Shown: positions 23,601 to 31,435 of the stretch, in pieces | Numbering within the stretch: position 1 is the stretch's first letter | How the letters are laid out: every line of letters starts with the position of its first letter | NCBI GenBank assembly: GCA_017552715.1 | Contig: JAFZOW010000048.1 | Span: 1-38,102 of the forward strand | Length of the DNA: 38,102 nt | Origin: Lachnospiraceae bacterium | GTDB taxonomy: Bacteria; Bacillota; Clostridia; Lachnospirales; Lachnospiraceae | Reading direction: 5' to 3' | The notes under the pieces: model-generated | What the model was told of the DNA's origin: nothing | The model's input: the letters and a program-made list of their open reading frames with translations, nothing else | The model's database searches: none | Translations under genes and position numbers: made by a program

Positions 23601-25790
23601 GGAGCCGAGGATCAGCGGCCTTATAATACAAGGGGGACATATCAGGGTCAGACGCCTTTTGTGGACTTTTACGGAACGGTGTACGGTAACGGCTGCTATG
23701 TGGGAGGCCTCTTTGGCGCGATAGCAAATTCGGACTTGCTGGATCAGGGGAAATACAGATGCCGTGCGGATGAGGTGTCCGGGAATTATTATGTGGGCGG
23801 AGCTGTCGGTGCGGTTGTGATCAATGAAAGCGATACTGTTAATATGAAATATGATGTGAGAAACCTGAAGAGCGGGGAGGATCGCCTGAAGATAAGAGCG
23901 ACCGCTTTCGCCGGAGGTTATGCCGGCTTTACTGCCACCTCGGCTGCATCAGGTATAGCACTTGATCAATTGCTTGACGGAATGGGAAATACAGGGATGA
24001 ATGATGCACTTACCCTTACTATTGCGCAGAGCGAACAGCTGGAAAGACATAAAGCTTTCCAGGGGAACTGGATCGAGAGCGGTACCATCAAGCTCAACGG
24101 TCTGTACACTGATAATATGTACGGTTTGCAGGTGGCTTCCATAAGCCCTCTTGACGAGCAGAAGGGGCTGGTGCATGTTGGGGGGCTCATCGGAGCTAAC
24201 GGAGAAAACAGCATTCTGCTCATTGAAGGTATCAATATGACCAGAGCTAATAACGGCTTCATCGTGGAAGATAAGGTTTACTCGGTGGGAACGATCAAGC
24301 CGGGGCATATTATGGAAAGCTTTGCTGTTTTCAACGAAGATGTGCATCATTATGAATATCAGTCAGTTGGCTTTTCCTATGCCGGCCCGCTGATCGGTGT
24401 TAATACGGAGAATTCTGTGATACGCAGCAGCTACATGGACTGTGTGATGGATACTCCGCAGGAAACCTATTACCACGGCGGTATGTGCGAGATCAACGAT
24501 GGTTATATCGAATGGAAGACGGATTATACAGGTCTTGCGCTTGACTTCCTGGGGTGGCAGGCTTATTTTGCTCCGGATCTGACGAAGGTCGATCATGTGG
24601 GCGGCCTGTGCGGGCTGAATCGCGGAACGATACAGCTGAACCATTCGCCCCGTCTGGTCGTAAGCGGAAGGGATGTGGTAGGCGGCCTGGCCGCGGAAAA
24701 TATGGAAGGTGCGACCATCAAACTGTCGGTGGGTCAAACAGTGATCCTCAAACAATGTGTGGTCACGGCCGAAGGCAGTATTGCCGGCGGAGTTGTAGGC
24801 AGAAACTGCGGAGATGTAGTGTGCACTGATACAAGGGATATAAAACTCTGCAGAGGTGTGAAGATCAAAGGGAAGAGCCTGGTAGGAGGATATATAGGAG
24901 AGCAGATCGGCGGACTGGATTTCAGCAGACTCCATATCGGACATAACGATGCAACAGATAAAGGGGCTGAGGTTTATGCCACCGGCTCGGATGACGGGGT
25001 TGCAGGCGGTATCATAGGGCGCCTTGTAGTCCTTCCCACCAATGAACCTTTCAAGCTTCATAACTGTGATTATACCCAGGGTGATGATCTGGCCATCGTT
25101 CACGGGAAATATGCAGGCGGCCTGATCGGAGAGGTTCAGATCGAAAGCGAATGGGAAAATGAACAGATCGTGCAGATCTATAACTGCAAAATATATGGAA
25201 AAGTGGTTTCGGAGGGCACAGGAGGGGCTGCCGGAGGCATCATAGGGCGCGTTGTTACAGGACCCAATTCCAAAGGTGAGATCGAGGTAACGGACTGCCG
25301 CATAAGTGCCACCCTTTCCCAGACCAACGGGAATACCGCCGGCATCGTCTGTGACGGAGGAAGCTGGGTAGCGGTCGATAAATGCCGGGTTTATTCGGCC
25401 AGCGCAAAGTATGCCATAACGGCCAAGAATGCAAGAGCTGTAACAAACTGTCTGGCTAAACATACGTATGAGGATTTTGCCGGATTGGATACGGCCGGGA
25501 GAGCTTATAATGATTATTATCGGAATAATTATTGCATCAGTGGATCACTCAGTACAGCACCCACCAATCTGCAGGAGCCTTCCGGGACCATGCATATAAC
25601 GGACATAGATCTTTATATCGTAAAGAATAAGGGAAACGATCATTATGCCTATTGGACGGATACGAATGCCGATACCTTAAAGGTCTTTAAGATGATGAAC
25701 AGCGGGACTTCAGATAATGATGTCGATTCAAAGTTTTTGACTTATCTGGGCGGACAATATCATTATTACGACAGCCCTTATGTCAGATAG
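20643..25790 (+). CDS. Giant prepilin with GLUG-repeat ectodomain (1715 aa)
   Basis: The N-terminus is a full prepilin signal: MNKERIRKLNDAG, then FTLVELVVVLVLITILLGVG with Glu+5, at residues 14-35. Most prepilins have 120-250 residues; this one has 1715. Residues 36-470 form an unassigned region. A block opening with ISNPRHLYNIRY lies near 475. From about 635 to 1600 there are roughly twenty degenerate units of the form Y-V-G-G-(I/L)-(V/A)-G followed by a short variable loop, the pattern of GLUG repeats, which occur in bacterial surface and adhesin proteins. The ATG overlaps the previous stop by 8 nt, so synthesis is coupled. It would be anchored in, or at the tip of, the pilus. The adhesive role is inferred. 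Confidence 0.88.
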   Translation: MNKERIRKLNDAGFTLVELVVVLVLITILLGVGAAGIVAYQDQAHRIMLDDTAENLFTAAQSRLTRMYSSGDLPHWQKMLKNDGAYRDDLAVPVIDLADTSFSPDSNYITRSQMLSDDTFNTQGMLQDSYSIWQDNEEGHVLLALRAAAGDYDKYMNNPGELGKDTLFLFALLTEEVTDPEVLNSAICIEIAPEDAQIFSVFFSTDAESFGYLGREEGVTGQVDISRREYTSREKKSIGYFGVERLTHVCVQPPEDLDLGSLVVENGDTLNYHLYFDGEVEEDAPSRLDYTLTIYDQSGKKLLVFTFSGGEIDGKKQKITENYVYCDTVRYDFDQNETELGKYPLPIYWERKGTETVPGLSFILDAADATAATALLDGTEAEAKDIRYGGQQNGSFVNSLSFFRFGTWTEMEATFWTDSIYAEITTVDSGDGLSGLEGEATATSDATNPYFEELVSTGSDEDRNNKEIPKSALISNPRHLYNIRYFEDLEWGKLGVTGNDSGSEFHNRMTYRLGSNIDWADFAKRSYYATPSTKIQGIQGINDKATDFSFPSIRQLRRHKLPGNNRWSYDLLSGDNGTDKSFAVSGLTIKKRDNTAVRDYEGYAPDEFRPTGLFLVNNGIIEHFAMDRFYVEGEYRVGAICGVNNGTLSYCETRSTRDADHTDASLVAGIEDVGGVFGLSGRTGDVYYTQLKNEARVSGKLYVGGITGRLVNGSGVNLIGFEACNNSGQILASEADAAYIGGIVGYIKNDGRTVTSCYLKDCHSLPEYSNVYDKDIYDMVHAIFGEKHSELTYEQTVSANMLNAGDYVGGIAGFAKDVYFVSCSSTAPADQSVCGVIFGRDYVGGIVGLCAGRFDENNKTSNNLAVCGTRYVGGIAGCTASVSMSGNRAIPVESATDVKVINIYGASNLASVFALKDYAGGLVGLSYGGVKSNSVGVEGTAVKISGRNYVGSICGRHRGNQEMGYPTRFECNVDGENYVGGLVGFIGAEDQRPYNTRGTYQGQTPFVDFYGTVYGNGCYVGGLFGAIANSDLLDQGKYRCRADEVSGNYYVGGAVGAVVINESDTVNMKYDVRNLKSGEDRLKIRATAFAGGYAGFTATSAASGIALDQLLDGMGNTGMNDALTLTIAQSEQLERHKAFQGNWIESGTIKLNGLYTDNMYGLQVASISPLDEQKGLVHVGGLIGANGENSILLIEGINMTRANNGFIVEDKVYSVGTIKPGHIMESFAVFNEDVHHYEYQSVGFSYAGPLIGVNTENSVIRSSYMDCVMDTPQETYYHGGMCEINDGYIEWKTDYTGLALDFLGWQAYFAPDLTKVDHVGGLCGLNRGTIQLNHSPRLVVSGRDVVGGLAAENMEGATIKLSVGQTVILKQCVVTAEGSIAGGVVGRNCGDVVCTDTRDIKLCRGVKIKGKSLVGGYIGEQIGGLDFSRLHIGHNDATDKGAEVYATGSDDGVAGGIIGRLVVLPTNEPFKLHNCDYTQGDDLAIVHGKYAGGLIGEVQIESEWENEQIVQIYNCKIYGKVVSEGTGGAAGGIIGRVVTGPNSKGEIEVTDCRISATLSQTNGNTAGIVCDGGSWVAVDKCRVYSASAKYAITAKNARAVTNCLAKHTYEDFAGLDTAGRAYNDYYRNNYCISGSLSTAPTNLQEPSGTMHITDIDLYIVKNKGNDHYAYWTDTNADTLKVFKMMNSGTSDNDVDSKFLTYLGGQYHYYDSPYVR

Positions 25791-25814
25791 TTGCCGTAAA
25801 AGCGGGGAAGGAAC

Positions 25815-26498
25815 TTGAAGAAAAAACTTACGGGTAAACAGAATAAGGGTTCCGCCCTGATCACCGTTCTTGCTGTGATCACCATCCTCATGGTCGTGGT
25901 GCTGTCTGTGCTGGCCATGTCTTATCGTTATTTCACCTCGGAGTCGGGGAGTATCTACCGGCAGAAGGGGGATGAGGCGGCAAGGAGTCTTTCTCAGGAA
26001 CTGGGGGACGAACTTACCAAGCCCGCTTTCGAGAATGCGGCAATGGCTGAGTCCGAAGGCAGCGGGCTGTGGAAATATGTCCGCACAAATCTCGGGCCGG
26101 GCTGGAGCTATTACGACAGCGGAAGCTTCGATCGGGCTTTTTACAACGGAAACAGCGATTATTTTACCGTGAGTCTGAATAAGGCCTCCGATAAGGCATC
26201 CGCCAGCCGTACTTTTGTTGTGGAAAGCGCAGGCGGGGATGATACCCTGAAGGAAGAGCTGCCTGAAACGGAAGTGGTACTCTACTGGGAACCGGGAAGA
26301 TATATCGACCGGCTGAATGAAAGCCGCCTGTATATCGAAGTGAGCTGCCGCATGGGGGATCATGTCACACAGATCACCAAACGTTATAAGCTCTCAACGC
26401 TGCCTTATGCGGAAGGTTTCGGGAATCTGCTGGAGATGACAGAGGATGGTCATTATAAGTATCAGAACTGGATCTGGACCTATGACGGAGAAATGTAG
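25815..26498 (+). CDS. PilX/GspK-like minor pseudopilin
   Basis: The 227-residue product has a basic leader (MKKKLTGKQNKG) and a hydrophobic segment SALITVLAVITILMVVVLSV, then AMSYRYF. Position +5 is Thr and not Glu, as in GspK/PilX-type subunits, which need no Glu5. It starts at TTG 25815, which is forced: a TAA lies in frame at 25797 and no other start precedes the leader. The ribosome site is GGGGAAGGAA just upstream. The remaining 180 residues are unassigned. It overlaps the next gene by 17 nt. Confidence 0.78.
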   Translation: MKKKLTGKQNKGSALITVLAVITILMVVVLSVLAMSYRYFTSESGSIYRQKGDEAARSLSQELGDELTKPAFENAAMAESEGSGLWKYVRTNLGPGWSYYDSGSFDRAFYNGNSDYFTVSLNKASDKASASRTFVVESAGGDDTLKEELPETEVVLYWEPGRYIDRLNESRLYIEVSCRMGDHVTQITKRYKLSTLPYAEGFGNLLEMTEDGHYKYQNWIWTYDGEM

Positions 26499-26838
26499 GG
26501 ATAATAAAAAAAGAAATACAGGCATGACCATGGTGGAGACCACGGTGGCTTTTACTTTGCTGATCATCATAAGCCTTTCGTTTCTTGCCATACTGCATTT
26601 TTCATCGAAGATGACCATGGAGGCAGATGACCGTCGCGCCATGGCAGAGGAACTGGACGAAAAGCTTGCGCATGCGAATGATGAGGGCTTCTCTCCGCTG
26701 GGAAGCAGCCTGGTGCTTAAAGAGAAAGAGACCGGAGGTACGGTCGAACTTGCCAATTGTAAGATATACAGTCTGAACTGGCCGGCCACGGGGGATGTCT
26801 CCGTTACCGTGCTGCGTTTTCATTACAGGGATAATTAA
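26482..26838 (+). CDS. Minor prepilin-like protein (118 aa)
   Basis: Leader MTEKCRDNKKRNTG is followed by MTMVETTVAFTLLIIISLSF, a prepilin membrane segment with Glu+5 and a Met at +1. The rest is a short stem and a small beta-rich tail. ATG 26482 lies inside the end of the preceding gene, and no strong ribosome site is seen, so coupled translation is likely. The longer ATG at 26446 is unlikely, because it would put 26 residues before the cleavage site. Its size and position are similar to PilV/GspI-type minor pilins. Confidence 0.78.
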   Translation: MTEKCRDNKKRNTGMTMVETTVAFTLLIIISLSFLAILHFSSKMTMEADDRRAMAEELDEKLAHANDEGFSPLGSSLVLKEKETGGTVELANCKIYSLNWPATGDVSVTVLRFHYRDN

Positions 26839-26843
26839 CGGGA

Positions 26844-27422
26844 ATGAAGAAAGCTGCTTTGGCTAAAGTCCATAAAAACACAGGGGCCACCATCGTGGAG
26901 ATGCTGGTCTGTTTTGTGCTGCTGGGGATATTGATGGTGGCTGCGGGACAGTTCCTTGCCAGCTCCATGCGTACCTATACTACGGCGAAGCGTGGCATAG
27001 CGGGCCGTGAAGCGGCGGATGTGGTAGCGGATCATATCGAGGGGCTGTTGGAGAGCGCCTGTATCAAAAAATCCATGAAACCTTTCACGGTTTCCAATAA
27101 GGAGCTTACCTTCTGGGATAAGCAAAGGAGAAAGGCTACCATCTGCTGTGATGAAAACGGTTATCTGGATGTGATCTATGCAAACGGGAAGAACGAGCCT
27201 TCCCACTGGCGCTTTGATAAGGGTGTATATAAGGGATATACCATCTCCGAGATGCGTTTTGTCCTTTCCGCTCCGGCAGAGATAGAGGTTGGAGACGAAG
27301 AGGAATATCTTGATAGCGGGGTATATGAAAAGAATTCGCTTAAGCTGGAACTGACTTTGGAGAGCCCTCAGAACGGAAAGTACGAAACAGTACGTTACAT
27401 ACGTTTCGGGAATGTGAAATAA
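26844..27422 (+). CDS. PilW/GspJ-like minor prepilin (192 aa)
   Basis: The leader MKKAALAKVHKNTG is followed by ATIVEMLVCFVLLGILMVAA with Glu+5, a typical minor pilin signal with Ala at +1. The 160-residue C-terminal domain is unassigned. It begins 5 nt after the previous stop. Three consecutive minor-pilin genes (PilX-, PilV- and PilW-like) match the composition of the priming complexes known in other type IV pili and type II secretion systems, although the individual names are inferred from order and not from similarity. Confidence 0.8.
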   Translation: MKKAALAKVHKNTGATIVEMLVCFVLLGILMVAAGQFLASSMRTYTTAKRGIAGREAADVVADHIEGLLESACIKKSMKPFTVSNKELTFWDKQRRKATICCDENGYLDVIYANGKNEPSHWRFDKGVYKGYTISEMRFVLSAPAEIEVGDEEEYLDSGVYEKNSLKLELTLESPQNGKYETVRYIRFGNVK

Positions 27423-27435
27423 CGGGAATTCGGCC

Positions 27436-27867
27436 ATGAGAGAAGAACGCAGATGGTTGGTCATAATATGGAAGATCTTTCGGGCAATACTGGTGGGCCT
27501 TGCGCTTGCGGGCCTGATCTTTGGTGCGTTTTTCTGGTTCCGCATAAAGTCGGATGGGCACTTTGCCCTGCGTAATGCCAAGAATGTACGCTTTGCCATT
27601 GAAACGGTGGGGATCGAATATTACGGCGACGGCCGCAGCATCTACTCCGCTGATTCGCCCGACGGCATGAGACGGGGGGCAAAGGAAAAGGTGCAGCGCC
27701 TGGCCGGTGAACAGGGCGATTTCATTCTCGAAGGCTATGATGCACCGGGTAACATGGTGCTTCAGATGAAATATACGGAAGGTAATTATGTGGTGATCTT
27801 TGGGATGGACGAGAGCGGGAATGAAAGCTGGAGTCTTAAGTATCTCCTGGATCTGGATCTGCTGTAA
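27436..27867 (+). CDS. Single-pass membrane protein in pilus operon (143 aa)
   Basis: The product has a basic N-terminus (MREERRWLVIIWKIFR), one hydrophobic span of about 20 residues (AILVGLALAGLIFGAFFWF, residues 17-35) and an extracytoplasmic domain of about 108 residues. There is no prepilin cleavage site. The domain resembles no family I know. The gene sits between the minor pilins and pilC in a continuous operon, so a role in pilus assembly is plausible but not shown. Confidence 0.75.
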   Translation: MREERRWLVIIWKIFRAILVGLALAGLIFGAFFWFRIKSDGHFALRNAKNVRFAIETVGIEYYGDGRSIYSADSPDGMRRGAKEKVQRLAGEQGDFILEGYDAPGNMVLQMKYTEGNYVVIFGMDESGNESWSLKYLLDLDLL

Positions 27868-27887
27868 ACAAAGGTGCGAGGGAAAAG

Positions 27888-29090
27888 ATGGCAATATACA
27901 AATATACAGCGGTAGATGATGCGGGGAAGCAACTGAGGGGAGTAGTAAATGCCCAGTCGGAAGCGGAACTGCAGGAAAAACTGAGAGCTGACGGGAAATA
28001 TCTGCAGGAGTGTCAGGAGCTGGAGCGGAATCTGCGGTCCAAAAGGCTGCGTTCGGATCATCTGGCGGATTTTGCCTTAAGCATGAGTAAACTCCTGAAA
28101 GCCGGTGTGACCATGGTGCGTGCACTGGATATCGTTGCGGAAGATGAGGCAACGGCTGAAAAGGAACGTGAGATCTACCGTGATCTTTTAAAGATCGTTA
28201 AACAGGGTCGACCGCTTTCATCGGCCATGGCAGACCAGGGGGATACCTTCCCTCCTCTGTTCATCAACATGATGCACAGTGCCGAAAATTCCGGCGGTAT
28301 GGAAGAGACCATGCTCCAGCTTTCCGACTACTATGCCAAAGAGTACCGTCTGAACCAGAAGATCAAGAGCGCCATGACCTATCCGAAGATCCTCAGTGTG
28401 ATGATCGTTATCGTTGTGGCTATCATAGTCGGTTTCGTCATACCGCAGTTTAAGGATCTGTTTGATGCCATGGGACAGCTGCCGCTGGCCACTACCATAC
28501 TGCTGGCTGTCAGTGATTTTGTGGCCCATAAATGGTATGTTATCATCTTTATCGCGGCAGTCGTCGTCCTCTTTTTAAAGCTTCTGTTTTCGATACCGAA
28601 GCTGAAGATCTGGAAGTCCAAGGTGGAAGTGCATCTGCCTGTGATCGGAAATCTTCGCAAAGTGGTCTATACGGCCCGTTTTGCCAGAACTCTGGCCAGC
28701 CTTTATTCGGCGGGGATGCCGATCCTGAACTGCTTAAGTATTGCCCGGACCACCATAGGTAATGCCTATATCGAGAAGCAGTTCGATCAGGTCATTGCCT
28801 CCATCAGTGCCGGAGAAAACTTAAGTGTATCCTTAAACCGTGTGGACGGCTTTACGAAGAAACTGACCTCGATCATCATGGTCGGTGAAGAGACGGGTGC
28901 ATTGAATTCCATGCTGGTCTCCATGGCGGATCAGCTGGATTATGAAAGCGAGATGGCTACGCAGCGGCTTGTCACGATGCTTGAGCCGGTGATGATCGTT
29001 GTGATGGCAGTCATCGTTGGCTTTATCATGATCGCCGTAATACAGCCTATCTACGGTTCTTATCAGACTATCGCAAACAGCGGGCATTAG
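27888..29090 (+). CDS. pilC: Type IV pilus/type II secretion inner-membrane platform PilC/GspF
   Basis: The 400-residue product is a duplicated-domain GspF/PilC protein. The N-terminus MAIYKYTAVDDAGKQLRGVV is characteristic. Domain 1 contains ADFALSMSKLLKAGVTMVRALDI, GDTFPPLFINMMHSAENSGGMEE and a membrane segment near YPKILSVMIVIVVAIIVGFV. A second span (YVIIFIAAVVVLFLKLLF) and domain 2, with FARTLASLYSAGMPILNCL and MVGEETGALNSML, follow. The last span is MIVVMAVIVGFIMIAVIQPI. This platform couples the ATPase to pilin assembly. It is co-directional with the PilM-N, PilO and PilB genes downstream. Confidence 0.95.
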   Translation: MAIYKYTAVDDAGKQLRGVVNAQSEAELQEKLRADGKYLQECQELERNLRSKRLRSDHLADFALSMSKLLKAGVTMVRALDIVAEDEATAEKEREIYRDLLKIVKQGRPLSSAMADQGDTFPPLFINMMHSAENSGGMEETMLQLSDYYAKEYRLNQKIKSAMTYPKILSVMIVIVVAIIVGFVIPQFKDLFDAMGQLPLATTILLAVSDFVAHKWYVIIFIAAVVVLFLKLLFSIPKLKIWKSKVEVHLPVIGNLRKVVYTARFARTLASLYSAGMPILNCLSIARTTIGNAYIEKQFDQVIASISAGENLSVSLNRVDGFTKKLTSIIMVGEETGALNSMLVSMADQLDYESEMATQRLVTMLEPVMIVVMAVIVGFIMIAVIQPIYGSYQTIANSGH

Positions 29091-29104
29091 AGGAGGGTAT
29101 AACG

Positions 29105-30568
29105 TTGAGTGTGATCATCTACATATCGGGACATCAGCTGCAGATCCTGCAGGCATCCGGCAGCGGTATCTCAACAAAGATACAAAGGAGCTTTGTTGTA
29201 CCTGCGCCGGAGGGCAGCGTGATCAACGGCACGGTCATGGACGACGAGAGCTTTCTGACTTTTATCAGAGAGTTCTTTAAGGAAAACCGTCTTCCGACCA
29301 ATGATGTAAACTTGGTTGTAAACAGCAGCAAGCTGGCAGGTAAAGCCATGGAACTTCCTGTCATGAGCACGGCCAAGACCTTATCCTATATCGCAAGGGA
29401 ATTTGCGGATCTGGACCGTGATGAATCCATGGATGTATGCTGCTATACCGAACTTAAGAATGATCCGGAGAGCAAGCTCAGGCGTATATACGGCGAGACG
29501 GTGAGCAGGGATTTCCTTCAGGCCTATGTAGAGCTTTTTGAGACCATAGGGATAAAGCTTAAAGGGATCTACAGTTCGGAAGGACTTCTGATGAAGTTGG
29601 TGGAAAAAACCGCGGCCGCAGCCAGAAGGACCTTTCTGGTGCAGATCGCGGACGACAATCTGCTGGCCAGTGTGCTTTGGGTGAACGGGGTCTTCTACTA
29701 TTACAATTCGCAGCGCTGCTTCCAGACCATCGGTACGGAAGAGTATTTTGAGGAATGCCGCCGTACCGTTGACCAGATCGGCCAGTTCATGAAAGCAAAT
29801 CAGATCACGGAACCCATCGAGACGATCTATATTGGCGGCATGGAGCGCAACGGGGCGGAATACTATATGAGTAAACTCCGGGACAGCGGTATCAGTGCTG
29901 CTATAGATGTGTTCGATTTCGGACTGTCAAGAAAGCTCAGCATCGATGAGGTGCAGGGCGCGCTTATGGCCATCTGCGGAGCGGTGGGCCGCGAGAGCAC
30001 CAATAATCTGCTGAAGTTTTATTCCAAGCCGAAGGAAGTGAACGACCAGCAGACCAGGATGCGTATCGCCATTATCGCCTGTGTATTTGTATTGATGCTG
30101 ATAGGCGTTATTGCTGCCGTAAGCTATCGCCTGAAGGTGGAAAAAGAACTGCAGGCTTTGCGGGATTATAACAGTTCCCTTCTTATGCAGGCGGATCTGA
30201 TGGATTATGAACTGTGCCGTTATGAGGCTGCCAGTTCTTCGGAAGATGTGAATTCCATGAAATATATACGCTCAGCCAGGGATACCTACCCGGTACAGAC
30301 CAGCCCGGTGATCAAGGAGCTGGAGGATACGGCAAAGGGCTATGCCAGTATAGAGGTTGGCAGCTTTGATGCGGCCAGCGGTACCATGAGCTTTACGGTA
30401 TCGGCGGAAAAGGTGGAAGATATAAACCGCTTCATAGCAGAACTTTTGAAGATCGATCTGTTCATGAGCGTGGATTATACGGGATACAGCTTTGATGAAG
30501 GTAGCGAACTCTGGGATGTGCACGTAAGCTGCATAATGGCAGAGAGCGCGGGAAGAGTGGTGGACTGA
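29105..30568 (+). CDS. PilM-PilN fusion protein (GspL-like)
   Basis: Residues 1-310 resemble the actin-like cytosolic PilM, including NRLPTNDVNLVVNSSK and YIAREF-type motifs. A membrane segment lies at about 320-341 (IAIIACVFVLMLIGVIAAV), followed by a periplasmic-type helix and a small ferredoxin-like domain (345-487), as in PilN. In many pilus systems PilM and PilN are separate proteins; a single chain of this form resembles GspL of type II secretion. TTG 29105 has GGAGGG 7 nt upstream and is the likely start; GTG 29111 is also possible. PilO follows after 1 nt. Confidence 0.85.
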   Translation: MSVIIYISGHQLQILQASGSGISTKIQRSFVVPAPEGSVINGTVMDDESFLTFIREFFKENRLPTNDVNLVVNSSKLAGKAMELPVMSTAKTLSYIAREFADLDRDESMDVCCYTELKNDPESKLRRIYGETVSRDFLQAYVELFETIGIKLKGIYSSEGLLMKLVEKTAAAARRTFLVQIADDNLLASVLWVNGVFYYYNSQRCFQTIGTEEYFEECRRTVDQIGQFMKANQITEPIETIYIGGMERNGAEYYMSKLRDSGISAAIDVFDFGLSRKLSIDEVQGALMAICGAVGRESTNNLLKFYSKPKEVNDQQTRMRIAIIACVFVLMLIGVIAAVSYRLKVEKELQALRDYNSSLLMQADLMDYELCRYEAASSSEDVNSMKYIRSARDTYPVQTSPVIKELEDTAKGYASIEVGSFDAASGTMSFTVSAEKVEDINRFIAELLKIDLFMSVDYTGYSFDEGSELWDVHVSCIMAESAGRVVD

Positions 30569-30569
30569 T

Positions 30570-31418
30570 ATGCAGATGGTATTAACTGAAAAAGACAAAA
30601 AGCTCATCGTATTTCTTTCGATCTTTGTGATCGTTGTCGCCCTTGGCTGGTGGGGGATACGCCCTGCATTAAAGGCGGCGAATGAGGCAAAGAAGGATAT
30701 CGCCAGGGAAGAAGAGCTGAAACAAGAAAACGATATGAAGATCGCAAGGATCCCCATACTGGAAGAAAGGACCCGGACGAATCTGGAAAAGATCGAGGAA
30801 ATGAAAGGGGATTATTTCCCCATGATGAACAGCGATCAGATCGACAAATTCTTCACGGGACTGGTACTGGAGCGAGGTTTCTTTGCTTTTGATCTGAATA
30901 TCCATATCGACGGAACCCCCATGGCCATGTCCCCCTACCGTTATTCCCGTATGGCGACCGATCCCTATTACGATTACGGAGCAGAGGAAGCCGGGGATTT
31001 CGAGGATAACGGGGATGAAGAAGAGGCGCCGGAGGAAAGCGAGAAGCCGAATGTCAACGAACACGTATACCGGGGACATGTCAGTTTTCGTATCGGCGGA
31101 AACCGTGACGAGCTGCAGCGGCTGATCGACGATCTTGCGGCATATGAGCCCATGCTTCTGATAAGCGGCTACAGCTGGAGCGAATCTTCTTATGTACAGA
31201 CTTACGAACCGGCACATACGGAGGAGGAAGAAGAGGATACCGGCTGGGGCTGGGTAGATGAAACGCAGCAGGAGGAGCCGGAGGAAGTTATCCCGGAGGA
31301 TCTGCCGGAAGGTGCGCATCTGGAGGAAGACGCCAGCGGCACCTATCTGGTGATCGTCCGCCAGGTGCTGCAGCTGGATCTGGATATCTTTATGTATAAA
31401 GACGACAGCGCGGAATAA
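30570..31418 (+). CDS. PilO-like pilus assembly protein
   Basis: The 282-residue product has a cytosolic tip, one membrane span (LIVFLSIFVIVVALGWWGI, about residues 12-30), and a long helix (KAANEAKKDIAREEELKQEN) leading to a folded domain, the PilO/GspM layout. Two very acidic stretches, about residues 140-160 and 215-235, interrupt the domain and are unusual. It starts 1 nt after the previous stop, consistent with coupled synthesis of the PilM-N/PilO alignment complex. The assignment rests on topology and gene order. Confidence 0.82.
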   Translation: MQMVLTEKDKKLIVFLSIFVIVVALGWWGIRPALKAANEAKKDIAREEELKQENDMKIARIPILEERTRTNLEKIEEMKGDYFPMMNSDQIDKFFTGLVLERGFFAFDLNIHIDGTPMAMSPYRYSRMATDPYYDYGAEEAGDFEDNGDEEEAPEESEKPNVNEHVYRGHVSFRIGGNRDELQRLIDDLAAYEPMLLISGYSWSESSYVQTYEPAHTEEEEEDTGWGWVDETQQEEPEEVIPEDLPEGAHLEEDASGTYLVIVRQVLQLDLDIFMYKDDSAE

Positions 31419-31435
31419 GGGAAGGAGAGACGACT

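Noticed and set aside
22540-25400. Possible CRISPR-like or tandem DNA repeat
   Set aside because: The repetition is at protein level (GLUG units) with variable spacing and diverged DNA; no identical direct repeats of CRISPR length.
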